From contig CANLRN010000040.1 in the NCBI GenBank assembly GCA_947493495.1, positions 1 through 38,870 on the forward strand: a stretch of DNA of 38,870 nt, written 5' to 3'. Under the pieces are notes generated by a model. That model was not told the origin of the DNA. It searched no databases and saw nothing but the letters and a program-made list of their open reading frames with translations. Source of the stretch: an uncultured Aquimarina sp. GTDB lineage: Bacteria > Bacteroidota > Bacteroidia > Flavobacteriales > Flavobacteriaceae. The number at the start of each line of letters is the position of its first letter. The stretch's first letter is position 1. The translations under genes and the position numbers were made by a program. Positions 26,774 to 34,583 of the stretch are shown piece after piece.

Positions 26774-26791
26774 TACTTTTGCACAAAAGTA
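26774..26791. promoter_or_regulatory. Palindromic bidirectional -7 element between ruvX and dapD
   Basis: TACTTTTG at 26774-26781 on the plus strand and again on the minus strand at 26791-26784 form an 18-base inverted repeat with a two-base CA centre. Each arm is an exact TAnnTTTG box. The minus copy is 14 bases from the ruvX start and is the likely promoter or an operator overlapping it. No TTG is found at the right distance for either direction. Confidence 0.4.
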
Positions 26792-26871
26792 TGATATTAT
26801 TACAAAACCACACTATTTATTAAGAGTATCCTAAAATATCGTTTGTAGTTATGTTTTCAGCGTTAACCTAT

Positions 26872-26879
26872 TATCTTTG
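26872..26879 (+). promoter_or_regulatory. Putative -7 box for dapD
   Basis: TATCTTTG is an exact TAnnTTTG element 17 bases before the dapD ATG. The nearest TTG (26843-26845) is 26 bases away, longer than the normal spacer, so the -33 part is not supported. The leader would be very short. Confidence 0.42.
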
Positions 26880-26896
26880 CCAAAAATTTTCAGCAA

Positions 26897-27712
26897 ATGA
26901 ACCAATTAAAAGAAATCATAGAAAAGGCTTGGGAAAACAGAGCACTTTTAAAAGAATCGACTACTCAGGATGCTATAAGAAAAGTAGTAGCCTTATTAGA
27001 TGTAGGAGAACTACGTGTTGCAGAACCTACTAATAGTGGTTGGCAAGTAAATGAATGGGTGAAAAAAGGAGTGGTATTATACTTCCCTATTCAAAAAATG
27101 GAAACACTTGAGGCAGGTATTTTCGAATATCATGATAAAATTCCATTAAAAAAAGGATATGAAGCAAAAGGAATTCGGGTAGTACCTAATGCAGTAGCTA
27201 GACACGGAGCTTATATTTCTCCTGGTACTATTTTGATGCCGAGTTATGTTAATATCGGAGCCTATGTCGATGAGGGTACAATGGTAGATACTTGGGCTAC
27301 TGTAGGAAGCTGTGCTCAGATCGGAAAAAATGTTCACCTGAGCGGCGGAGTAGGAATCGGAGGTGTTTTAGAACCACTGCAAGCTGCTCCTGTAATTATC
27401 GAAGATAATGCCTTTATTGGATCTCGATGTATTGTAGTGGAAGGCGTACGTGTAGAGACTGAAGCTGTACTTGGTGCCAATGTGGTCTTGACTGCCTCTA
27501 CCAAAATCATTGATGTTACGGGAGATACGCCTGTAGAAAGAAAAGGGGTAGTCCCAGCAAGATCCGTTGTTATTCCAGGTAGTTATACCAAGAAGTTTGC
27601 CGCTGGTGAATATAATGTGCCATGTGCTTTGATAATTGGTAAACGAAAAGAAAGCACGAATAAGAAAACTTCGTTAAATGATGCACTCAGAGAACATGAT
27701 GTAGCTGTATAA
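26897..27712 (+). CDS. dapD: 2,3,4,5-tetrahydropyridine-2,6-dicarboxylate N-succinyltransferase DapD
   Basis: DapD succinylates tetrahydrodipicolinate in the succinylase branch of the DAP/lysine pathway. The 271-residue protein has the N-terminal helical domain (about 1-95) and a left-handed beta-helix of hexapeptide repeats (about 100-235), including GTILMPSYVNIGAYVDEGTMVDTWATVGSCAQIGKNVHLSGGVGIGG split over several turns. The substrate-binding IEDNAFIGSRCIVVEGV and PGSYTKKF stretches are typical. It is transcribed alone, with a -7 box before it and a terminator after it, apart from dapA in the same window. Confidence 0.97.
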   Translation: MNQLKEIIEKAWENRALLKESTTQDAIRKVVALLDVGELRVAEPTNSGWQVNEWVKKGVVLYFPIQKMETLEAGIFEYHDKIPLKKGYEAKGIRVVPNAVARHGAYISPGTILMPSYVNIGAYVDEGTMVDTWATVGSCAQIGKNVHLSGGVGIGGVLEPLQAAPVIIEDNAFIGSRCIVVEGVRVETEAVLGANVVLTASTKIIDVTGDTPVERKGVVPARSVVIPGSYTKKFAAGEYNVPCALIIGKRKESTNKKTSLNDALREHDVAV

Positions 27713-27736
27713 TTAGAAATAAATTATGTATACTTG

Positions 27737-27769
27737 TGAGCTTGTCTTTTATAGGCAAGCTTATTGTTT
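27737..27769 (+). terminator. Rho-independent terminator after dapD
   Basis: TGAGCTTGTC (27737-27746) pairs with GGCAAGCTTA (27754-27763) over ten bases with two G-U pairs, around the loop TTTTATA. It is followed by TTGTTTT. It stands 25 bases after the dapD stop and before the next start. Confidence 0.7.
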
Positions 27770-27786
27770 TAATTAATAGTGCTTTA

Positions 27787-28863
27787 ATGAAAATATTAGT
27801 CATTCAGCAAAAAATGATTGGAGATGTGCTTACCAGTACCATTATCTGCGAAGCACTCAGAAAAACACATCCTAATGCTACTATTCATTATTTGATAAAT
27901 ACAAATACAAAAGCTGTTATTGAAAGAAATCCTTTTTTTGATACTATTATCGAGTTTACGCCCGAATTGCGTAGTAGCAAAGTATCTTTTTACGCTTTTT
28001 TAAAAACAATCAAACAATCAAACTACGACTTGGTAATTGATGCATACGGAAAACTAGAAAGCAATCTTATCTCCTATTTTTCTAAAGCTCCAAAAAAGAT
28101 ATCTTTTTATAAATGGTATACCAAATTTATATATTCTCAGGTAATTCACAGAAAAACCGAACCTATTACCAATGCCAGTACTGCTATAGAAAACCGATTA
28201 CGGCTAGTATTTCCTGAGGATGAGATTGCTTCGAATAGTATCCGCCCCAAACTATTTTTAGCTGATGAAGAAAAAAATACTGCTCAAACATATTTAAAAG
28301 CAAATGGAATTACAGATTCTAAACTGCTGATTATGATTAGTGTTTTGGGTAGTGAAATCAGAAAAACATTACCGTTCGAGTATATGGCAAAGGTAATCGA
28401 TGAAATTGTGACAATCACAGATGCTAACATCCTATTTAATTATATCCCTAGTCAAAAAAAAGATGCCAAAACTATTTTTGAGCTAACCACTGAACATACT
28501 CAAAAACATATTCATTTTAATATATTCGGCAAGAGTCTTAGAGAATTTATTGGCTTATTATCACAGTGCGATATCCTAATCGGTAATGAAGGAGGTGCAG
28601 TAAATATGGCGAAAGCATTAGACAAGCCAACCTTTACGATTTTTTCTCCTTGGATTGTAAAAAAAGATTGGAATATGTTTGAAGATGGAACGACACACGA
28701 TTCAATACATCTTATTGACTACAAATCTGATTTATATGAAGGTAAAAACCCAAAAAAAATGAAAGATAAAGCTATAGAACTGTACCAAAGTTTTTTGCCC
28801 GAATTGATCACACCTAAACTAAAAAAGTATTTAGAAAATCTACTTGCTAATAAAAAAGCATAG
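27787..28863 (+). CDS. Glycosyltransferase family 9, ADP-heptose:LPS heptosyltransferase-like
   Basis: A GT9-type enzyme expected to add a heptose or similar sugar to the lipid A-proximal core at the inner membrane. I choose the ATG of 27787 (358 residues) because MKILVIQQKMIGDVLTST is the classic N-terminus (R/K-x-x-x-x-GD-x-L); the frame remains open to 27736 but that part overlaps the dapD terminator. Other landmarks are ISVLGSEIRKTLPFEYMAKV (the P-x-x-x-W-like site) and IGNEGGAVNMAKALDKPT near 268-285, the donor-binding region. It opens the surface-glycan cluster. Confidence 0.87.
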   Translation: MKILVIQQKMIGDVLTSTIICEALRKTHPNATIHYLINTNTKAVIERNPFFDTIIEFTPELRSSKVSFYAFLKTIKQSNYDLVIDAYGKLESNLISYFSKAPKKISFYKWYTKFIYSQVIHRKTEPITNASTAIENRLRLVFPEDEIASNSIRPKLFLADEEKNTAQTYLKANGITDSKLLIMISVLGSEIRKTLPFEYMAKVIDEIVTITDANILFNYIPSQKKDAKTIFELTTEHTQKHIHFNIFGKSLREFIGLLSQCDILIGNEGGAVNMAKALDKPTFTIFSPWIVKKDWNMFEDGTTHDSIHLIDYKSDLYEGKNPKKMKDKAIELYQSFLPELITPKLKKYLENLLANKKA

Positions 28864-28908
28864 GTTTCAGAATAAAAAATATCCTATTTTTACACAAAAA
28901 ATATAGTA

Positions 28909-29667
28909 ATGGTCAAGCTCTCTGGAGTTATTATCACTTTTAATGAAGAAAAAAAAATTGAAAAATGTTTGATTTCTTTACAGGAGGTGGTAGACGAAAT
29001 TGTTGTTGTGGATTCTTTCTCTACGGATCGTACCGAGGAAATCTGCAAAAAATACGATGTAAAATTTGTGAAGCAAAAATTTCTTGGACACAAAGAGCAA
29101 AAAAACTTTGCAATCACCCAAGCTTCTTATGATCATATCATTTCTTTAGATGCGGATGAAGCTTTATCTACAGAACTACAACAATCCTTATTACATCTCA
29201 AGTCTAATTGGGAGGATGATGGGTACTACATGAATCGATTTAACAACTATTGCGGGCAATGGATCAAATACTCTGATTGGTACCCTGATAAAAAGATACG
29301 AGCGTTTATCAAAGGAAAAGGAGAATGGAAAGGTATAAACCCCCATGATTCTTATCAAATATATGGTAATAGCATTGGAAAACTAAAAGGTGATATCCTA
29401 CATTGGAATTATGTTTCATACGAAGAGCATAATCTGCAAATCGAAAAGTTTTCTACGATTTCTGCTCATTCTTATTACCAAATGGGTAAAAAAGCTACGC
29501 TCTGGAAAATACTATTTAACCCTTCTTGGGCATTTTTTAAAGCTTATTTTTTGAGACTAGGATTCTTAGATGGATTAAATGGTTTTATAATCTGTATCCA
29601 AACGGCAAATATCACCTTTCTTAAGTATATAAAATTAAGAGCGCTTAGTAAGGCTAAAAAAAGCTAA
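28909..29667 (+). CDS. Glycosyltransferase family 2, WaaE/KdtX-like
   Basis: A 252-residue GT-A fold glycosyltransferase. The N-terminus SGVIITFNEEKKIEKCLISL, VVVDSFSTDRTEEI and LDADEAL (the metal-binding DAD) follow the WaaE/KdtX beta-1,4-glucosyltransferase pattern used in LPS core synthesis. The middle section NNYCGQWIKYSDWYPD and the terminal hydrophobic stretch near LWKILFNPSWAFFKAYFLRLGFLDG are also typical of that group. It lies 45 bases after the GT9 gene. The stop overlaps the stop of the convergent GT4 gene by three to four bases. The acceptor is unknown. Confidence 0.88.
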   Translation: MVKLSGVIITFNEEKKIEKCLISLQEVVDEIVVVDSFSTDRTEEICKKYDVKFVKQKFLGHKEQKNFAITQASYDHIISLDADEALSTELQQSLLHLKSNWEDDGYYMNRFNNYCGQWIKYSDWYPDKKIRAFIKGKGEWKGINPHDSYQIYGNSIGKLKGDILHWNYVSYEEHNLQIEKFSTISAHSYYQMGKKATLWKILFNPSWAFFKAYFLRLGFLDGLNGFIICIQTANITFLKYIKLRALSKAKKS

Positions 29668-30689
29668 GCTAAAAATAAATCGTCGATTTTTTTAGAACAG
29701 TTTTCCCAAGTATGTTCAAGTACTGTATTTCTTATGTTTTTTTTTAACAAAAAAGCTTTTTCAATCAACTGTATTACTTCTAAGTAATCAGCGTCAATTT
29801 CAAATAAAAATCCATTTTCTCCGTGTCTTATTACATCTGGACAAAACCCTGTTTTTGAAGCTACTGGAACACAATTAGACATCATAGCCTCAAGTATAGG
29901 TACAGGCCCTCCTTCTAATAACGAAGGAGAAACAAAAACATCAATTTCATTGTAAAGATCTGGGTAAGACTCATAAGGTAACCCTGTATGATATCTAAAA
30001 TTCGGTAAAACAGAAAGTTCTTCAAACTTCTCATAGCTTTCCCAATTATTTCCAATTAAGTAGAACGTTCTATCTGGCATATGTTTAACCAAATTAAAAA
30101 TTAAATCAGGGTTTTTTCTAGGACTAAAATTAGAACAAAAGCCTATATTTCCGACCCCTCTTTTATGCGAATGAAAAAAACTTGAGGAAACACCAATATG
30201 AATAATTTTAAGTTTATCAGGGTGTACTCCAATATTTATTAGATAAGATTTAATTGCAGAATTAAGGCAAATAACATAGTCAGCCTTATTAAGACACCAT
30301 ACCACGTGTGTTTTAGAATATTTTTTAGACCAAGTCGGATGTGTAAACATCACAATATTTTTTTTAGTAACAATACTTGGAGTACTACGCAAACATCTAC
30401 AAAAGTAATTTTGGTAAATGTAATAGTAGGCATCTGCATTAGGAAGATTACGTAATTTATTGTGATAATAGGTATCCGCATTTAATGATGAATACCTAGA
30501 TAAACGTCTTACTTTAGCTCCAAAAATCCAAGTTTTATCCTTTTCTCTAGCCACATAAACAGTTTTGTTAATTTTTGTGACATTAGGTTTTTTAGAAAAA
30601 ATAGATCTTATTATAACAATTATATATTTCCATTTGTGGAATAACAAGAAATATAGTTGTTCTTGGATATGACTTTTATCGGAGACCAT
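29664..30689 (-). CDS. Glycosyltransferase family 4 (group 1)
   Basis: A 341-residue GT-B glycosyltransferase. The C-terminal nucleotide-sugar domain is clear: IGFCSNFSPRKNPDLIFNLVK near 183-204, VFVSPSLLEGGPVPILEAMMSN near 248-269 with the E-x7-E motif, and GENGFLFEIDADYLE. The N-terminal acceptor half is less conserved and holds an unusual number of Tyr, Cys and Lys residues. It is on the opposite strand from the preceding glycosyltransferases, ends in a stop-to-stop overlap with the WaaE-like gene, and has a -7 box 46 bases upstream. The sugar is unknown. Confidence 0.86.
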   Translation of the reverse strand: MVSDKSHIQEQLYFLLFHKWKYIIVIIRSIFSKKPNVTKINKTVYVAREKDKTWIFGAKVRRLSRYSSLNADTYYHNKLRNLPNADAYYYIYQNYFCRCLRSTPSIVTKKNIVMFTHPTWSKKYSKTHVVWCLNKADYVICLNSAIKSYLINIGVHPDKLKIIHIGVSSSFFHSHKRGVGNIGFCSNFSPRKNPDLIFNLVKHMPDRTFYLIGNNWESYEKFEELSVLPNFRYHTGLPYESYPDLYNEIDVFVSPSLLEGGPVPILEAMMSNCVPVASKTGFCPDVIRHGENGFLFEIDADYLEVIQLIEKAFLLKKNIRNTVLEHTWENCSKKIDDLFLA

Positions 30690-30734
30690 TCTTTTAATTA
30701 ATTCTTATATGCATTACTTAGATACTATTCAAAT

Positions 30735-30742
30735 CAAACCTA
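30735..30742 (-). promoter_or_regulatory. Putative -7 box for the minus-strand GT4 gene
   Basis: The minus strand reads TAGGTTTG, an exact TAnnTTTG, 46 bases before the GT4 start and within the 75-base gap after the kinase-like gene. No TTG is seen at the expected distance. Confidence 0.3.
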
Positions 30743-30764
30743 TATCATTATAGTATTACTAAAA

Positions 30765-31562
30765 TTATATAGGACTTTCAGAAATCCTATTTTTATATTT
30801 CTTTTTCCAGAAAAAAAGACGTTTTTTGATACGGATTTTTCGATAAAATCGATGTTGAAATTCTCGTGTATATTGCCACATCAATCTGAATACGTATTCT
30901 TCATCTTCTCCAATACATTTAGCATATTCATTGCTCATAATCATTATCATCGATTTATGGATGGTGAGCTTAGCAAAATTTTTGATTCTAGTTTCAAAAT
31001 CCATCTCCCCAAAACTCATCCGATTGAGATCTACTAAATAAAAATCATACCCATCAGTTGTTCGTTGAATCAATGTGTTACCTGGTGAATGATCTAAAAA
31101 ATTAATCCCATTCTGATGTAATGTAAACGTAAATCGGGTAAAGGCTCTTAATATCTCTTCATGATCTGGTATCGTAAAATCTGTAGTCAATTCTCTGTAT
31201 GTAAGATCACAGTTTGCCAGTTCACTCACATAAAAACTTTTTTTAAATAAAAAAGGAGTTTTTTCTATTTCATAAGCTATAGGAAACGGAGTACCAATTC
31301 CAAATCCTAACAGTTTATTCGCATAGATATAAGAGCGTTCGGCTTTAGATTTTCTAAAAAAACGATACGCAATTTGGTTAATGATATTAGGGATTTTAAA
31401 TGATTTGATGGTATAGTCTTGATCGTTTAGGGAAACGATTTTAATAACATTACGTTCTGCATCTCCTAGTATTTTTGTGTACGTATCAAAATTACTAATA
31501 GCTTCTTTAATTGATGATTCTATAGATTTTTTAGAAGTATGTATTATAAAATTGCTTGGCAT
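30765..31562 (-). CDS. LPS kinase-like protein (Kdo kinase/WaaP/InaA superfamily)
   Basis: A 265-residue protein with a minimal protein-kinase fold of the lipopolysaccharide kinase group, which phosphorylates core sugars such as Kdo or heptose. Landmarks are a beta-3 Lys (YTIKSF, Lys53), a helix C Glu in KAERSYIY (Glu75), the catalytic loop LDHSPGNTL with Asp157 and Asn162, and the metal-binding DLNR with Asp178. The C-terminus is very basic (RKIRIKKRLFFWKKKYKNR split by hydrophobics), suggesting membrane-surface binding. It lies seven bases after the methyltransferase gene on the same strand. Confidence 0.82.
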   Translation of the reverse strand: MPSNFIIHTSKKSIESSIKEAISNFDTYTKILGDAERNVIKIVSLNDQDYTIKSFKIPNIINQIAYRFFRKSKAERSYIYANKLLGFGIGTPFPIAYEIEKTPFLFKKSFYVSELANCDLTYRELTTDFTIPDHEEILRAFTRFTFTLHQNGINFLDHSPGNTLIQRTTDGYDFYLVDLNRMSFGEMDFETRIKNFAKLTIHKSMIMIMSNEYAKCIGEDEEYVFRLMWQYTREFQHRFYRKIRIKKRLFFWKKKYKNRISESPI

Positions 31563-31569
31563 TTTATAT

Positions 31570-32217
31570 TTATCTATTAAATTTAGCTACCGTAGCGTAT
31601 TGTGGATATCTTATATCTAATTGAGTAAAAAGAACTGGCAAGTTATACAAATAGGGTTTTATAGATCTACTCCTATTGATACCTTCATGTTGTATAATTG
31701 TATACCCTAATTCTTCATACATTCTTCGAATACTCTTTTTTGTGAAAAATCGCAGATGTGTTCGATCCATCACTCCATAATCCTCATATTTCCAATCCTT
31801 ATTAATAAGTAATTTCATGAACGTATTATGATATCTAACGTTAGGTATTGAACTTATCAATACTCCTTGTTTGGTTAGTTTATTTTTAACTTTATCTAAG
31901 ACCATATAAGGGTCTACCAGATGTTCCAAAACATCATTAAAATAAATCGCATCAAAATAATTATTTGGCAGATCATCCATATAATCTTCACATCTTCCAG
32001 AGAAGACTTTATCCAATTTTTCTGAAGCAATTACAGCTTCTCTATTCATATATTCTATACCCCAGACCTCTGCCTTTGTTCGTTGTTTAAGTACTTCTGC
32101 ATAAGCTCCATTACCACAGCCTATATCGATAATAGTTTTAGATTGTTTGGGTAAATATTTAATCATTTCATCCCTAATGTTATCGTAGTACCCATCAGGT
32201 TTATTTTCGTAATCCAT
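31570..32217 (-). CDS. Class I SAM-dependent methyltransferase
   Basis: A 215-residue methyltransferase. Motif I IIDIGCGNGAYAEVL at 29-43 binds SAM. VWGIEYMNREAV carries the acidic residue after strand 2, and FDAIYFNDVLEHLVDPY is motif IV/post-I of the UbiE-like class that includes O-antigen and capsule methyltransferases. The C-terminal part RTHLRFFTKKSIRRMYEELGYTI is typical of surface-glycan members. It starts the minus-strand pair with the LPS-kinase-like gene and has a promoter with both boxes. A sugar or lipid acceptor is inferred only from context. Confidence 0.88.
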   Translation of the reverse strand: MDYENKPDGYYDNIRDEMIKYLPKQSKTIIDIGCGNGAYAEVLKQRTKAEVWGIEYMNREAVIASEKLDKVFSGRCEDYMDDLPNNYFDAIYFNDVLEHLVDPYMVLDKVKNKLTKQGVLISSIPNVRYHNTFMKLLINKDWKYEDYGVMDRTHLRFFTKKSIRRMYEELGYTIIQHEGINRSRSIKPYLYNLPVLFTQLDIRYPQYATVAKFNR

Positions 32218-32233
32218 TTGTCAAGTTATTCTA

Positions 32234-32261
32234 CAAATATATTCAAAATAAAACTATACAA
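32234..32261 (-). promoter_or_regulatory. Bacteroidota-type promoter for methyltransferase-kinase pair
   Basis: On the minus strand TTG (32261-32259), a 17-base spacer and TATATTTG (32241-32234) fit the consensus. The leader to the start at 32217 would be only about ten bases. Confidence 0.48.
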
Positions 32262-32410
32262 TATTTACCTCTAAACACTACAAAAAAAAGCAAATTTTCT
32301 TTTCTACTTTTCACATAATAAAGTATTGATATTCAAAAAGTAACCATATATCTTATATTTTCGCATAACAACATTGAAAATCAAAAAAATTGAATACAAA
32401 TCATATTCCC

Positions 32411-32441
32411 TTGTATAATCCTTTCGCAACCTGTACTTTTG
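32411..32441 (+). promoter_or_regulatory. Bacteroidota-type promoter for the GT2-GT4 pair
   Basis: TTG (32411-32413), a 20-base spacer and TACTTTTG (32434-32441) match TTG-N17-23-TAnnTTTG. The start codon at 32464 is 22 bases further on. Confidence 0.55.
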
Positions 32442-32463
32442 ATTATTAAGTATCAAATTAATC

Positions 32464-33393
32464 ATGAAAGACATTTCAGTTATACTGATCAACTATAATT
32501 CTTCATCATTCACTCTCAATTGTATTACATCTATAATAGAGCAAACCTCAGCCGCACTGTCTTATGAATTTATTATAGTAGATAATGCATCTCAAATAGA
32601 TGACTATATTCTTTTAGAGAAAGAAATCCAAAAACTAAATATCTCAAATCTACAACTAATTAGAAGTAAATATAATAGCGGTTTTGGCGGAGGAAATATG
32701 TTCGGAGTACAATTTGCAAATGGGAGATATTATGCTTTTGTGAATAATGATACAATCTTACAAAATGATTGCTTACATATTGTCTATAGTTTTTTGCAGA
32801 AAACTAAAGAAGCTTCTGTTTGTGCCCCCCAACAATATAACGAACAAGGGGAAGTACAAAAGTCATTCGATCATTTTCTGAGCTTGAGAAGAGAACTTTT
32901 TGGAAGAAAAATTTTAGAAAAAATCAACCCCATTACATTTCCTAAACGTAAAAAAATATATACTTCTCCTTTAAAAGTGCAAAGTGTTCCTGGATCATTT
33001 CTAGTAGTATCAGCAGATGCTTTTGATCAGGTAGGAGGGTTTGACACCAATATCTTTTTATATTATGAAGAAACAGATCTTTGTTACAGGATTTCCAAAC
33101 AGTATAAACACGGCAATTGCTATCTAGTACCTGAGGGAAAATACACTCATTTTAAAGGCCAAAGTACAGGTTCTTCTTTTTTAATAAAAAAAGAACTTAA
33201 AATATCATTATTATATGTCTTAAAAAAGAATTCAGGGCTTATACAATATCAAATTCTTCGATGGTTGCTTACTACCAAATTTTTATTTAAAAGCATTATC
33301 AAACCAAAAAAAATCAAATTATTTATTTTATTCTTAAAAGGAGCTCCATTAAGTGAATCACTAAGACACAAACAATCCATTGCAAAACAATAA
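32464..33393 (+). CDS. Glycosyltransferase family 2, rhamnosyltransferase-like
   Basis: A 309-residue GT-A glycosyltransferase resembling WbbL-type rhamnosyltransferases. The N-terminus SVILINYNSSSFTLNCITSI and FIIVDNAS are the nucleotide-binding strands, YNSGFGGGNMFGVQFANG is the classic N-x-GF-x-GGN loop, and YAFVNNDTIL contains the D-x-D equivalent NND. SVPGSFLVVSADAFDQVGGFD and YYEETDLCYRI near 183-210 are the acceptor and base motifs. The C-terminus is basic and hydrophobic, suggesting membrane association. It pairs with the next gene, whose start is one base after its stop. Confidence 0.9.
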   Translation: MKDISVILINYNSSSFTLNCITSIIEQTSAALSYEFIIVDNASQIDDYILLEKEIQKLNISNLQLIRSKYNSGFGGGNMFGVQFANGRYYAFVNNDTILQNDCLHIVYSFLQKTKEASVCAPQQYNEQGEVQKSFDHFLSLRRELFGRKILEKINPITFPKRKKIYTSPLKVQSVPGSFLVVSADAFDQVGGFDTNIFLYYEETDLCYRISKQYKHGNCYLVPEGKYTHFKGQSTGSSFLIKKELKISLLYVLKKNSGLIQYQILRWLLTTKFLFKSIIKPKKIKLFILFLKGAPLSESLRHKQSIAKQ

Positions 33394-33394
33394 C

Positions 33395-34504
33395 ATGCAT
33401 ATCTTACATTTATCAGCCGTAAAAAATTGGGGTGGTGGCGAAAATCATATAGAAAACTTATGTTCTGAATTAGCTATATCGAATCCAGAAATCAAGAATA
33501 CTATTTTCTGTGTTAGAAACGGAGCTTTTCATAAAAGATTAAAAAAAACTAATTTACAGTATATGCCTGCAACTTTATGGCCAAAATTTGATCCCAGATA
33601 TTTCTTAAAATTAGGTCGCATTTGTAAGAAGCAAAAAATAGATCTTATACATATTCATGATCCCAGTGCTATCTTACTTGCAATTTTAGCCGATAAATTT
33701 TATGAATTACCTCCTTTTGTATTTAGTAAAAAAACTTCTTTCCCTATAAAAAAAAGAAAGAAAACACGCTACAAATACAATTACCCTAAGATTAAAAAAG
33801 TGCTTTGTGTATCCCAAGAGACACAAAAAGTAGCTTCTGCTGGAATTCATGATCCTGAAAAACTAATTACTATTTACCACGGAACAAACATAAATACTAA
33901 GAGTACAGATACTCCCTTTACACTAAGAGAAAAATATAATATTTCAAAGGAAAAGATGATCATTGGCAATATTGCAAACCACATCCGTGCTAAGCATCTG
34001 GACACTTGGGTTGATGTTGCCGATACAATTATTAATAAAGAGAAAAGAAAAGAATTCTTCTTTGTCCAGATAGGTACTTTTACAGATAGAACTGAAGCAT
34101 TAAAGACACGTATAAAAGAACTTGGTTTAGATAATTATATGATTTTTTTGGGGTATACTCCTAATGCTTCCAATTTTTTACCTCAATTTGATATTAGCCT
34201 ACTCACTTCGCAAAGTGAAGGTATTCCGCAAGTTATCTATGAATCTTTTTATCATAAAACACCTGTTATTAGTACTTCTGTTGGAGGTATTCCTGAGATT
34301 ATCGATCACAATATCAATGGCCTTTTAGCACAAATGCATGATCACAAAAAATTAGCAAGATATATCATACAACTTTCAGAAAAACCTCTAAAACAAAAAA
34401 GCTTTGCAACACACGCCTATGATAGATTAGTGAATCAATTTACTACTAGCAATATGGCTAAAGAAACTTTAACCATTTATAACGAAGTTTTAAATTTATT
34501 TTGA
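33395..34504 (+). CDS. Glycosyltransferase family 4
   Basis: A GT-B enzyme of 369 residues from the ATG at 33395, one base after the previous stop. A TTG-initiated frame from 33380 is possible but would overlap. HILHLSAVKNWGGGENHIENL is the typical N-terminal glycine-rich acceptor-side loop. The donor domain shows IIGNIANHIRAKHLDTWV, YMIFLGYTPNASNFLPQFDISLLTSQSEG and IPQVIYESFYHKTPVISTSVGGIPEII, with the E-x7-E pattern slightly altered. The sugar and acceptor are unknown. It shares the promoter before the GT2 gene. Confidence 0.9.
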   Translation: MHILHLSAVKNWGGGENHIENLCSELAISNPEIKNTIFCVRNGAFHKRLKKTNLQYMPATLWPKFDPRYFLKLGRICKKQKIDLIHIHDPSAILLAILADKFYELPPFVFSKKTSFPIKKRKKTRYKYNYPKIKKVLCVSQETQKVASAGIHDPEKLITIYHGTNINTKSTDTPFTLREKYNISKEKMIIGNIANHIRAKHLDTWVDVADTIINKEKRKEFFFVQIGTFTDRTEALKTRIKELGLDNYMIFLGYTPNASNFLPQFDISLLTSQSEGIPQVIYESFYHKTPVISTSVGGIPEIIDHNINGLLAQMHDHKKLARYIIQLSEKPLKQKSFATHAYDRLVNQFTTSNMAKETLTIYNEVLNLF

Positions 34505-34529
34505 ATATATACCAAATTAATCTTAAAGC

Positions 34530-34566
34530 AGAGTGAGTTAATGTTTTTTAAAGAAAACCTCACTCT
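34530..34566. promoter_or_regulatory. Leader hairpin before the glycoside hydrolase gene
   Basis: AGAGTGAG (34530-34537) and CTCACTCT (34559-34566) form a perfect 8-bp inverted repeat with a 21-base spacer that can add two A-U pairs. No T-run follows, so it is not a standard terminator. It ends 17 bases before the hydrolase start codon, where a leader hairpin or operator could act. Confidence 0.4.
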
Positions 34567-34583
34567 AAACAATATTCTATCAA

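Noticed and set aside
27736..27786. Upstream start for the GT9 gene
   Set aside because: The added residues overlap the terminator stem of dapD, and the family N-terminus begins at 27787.
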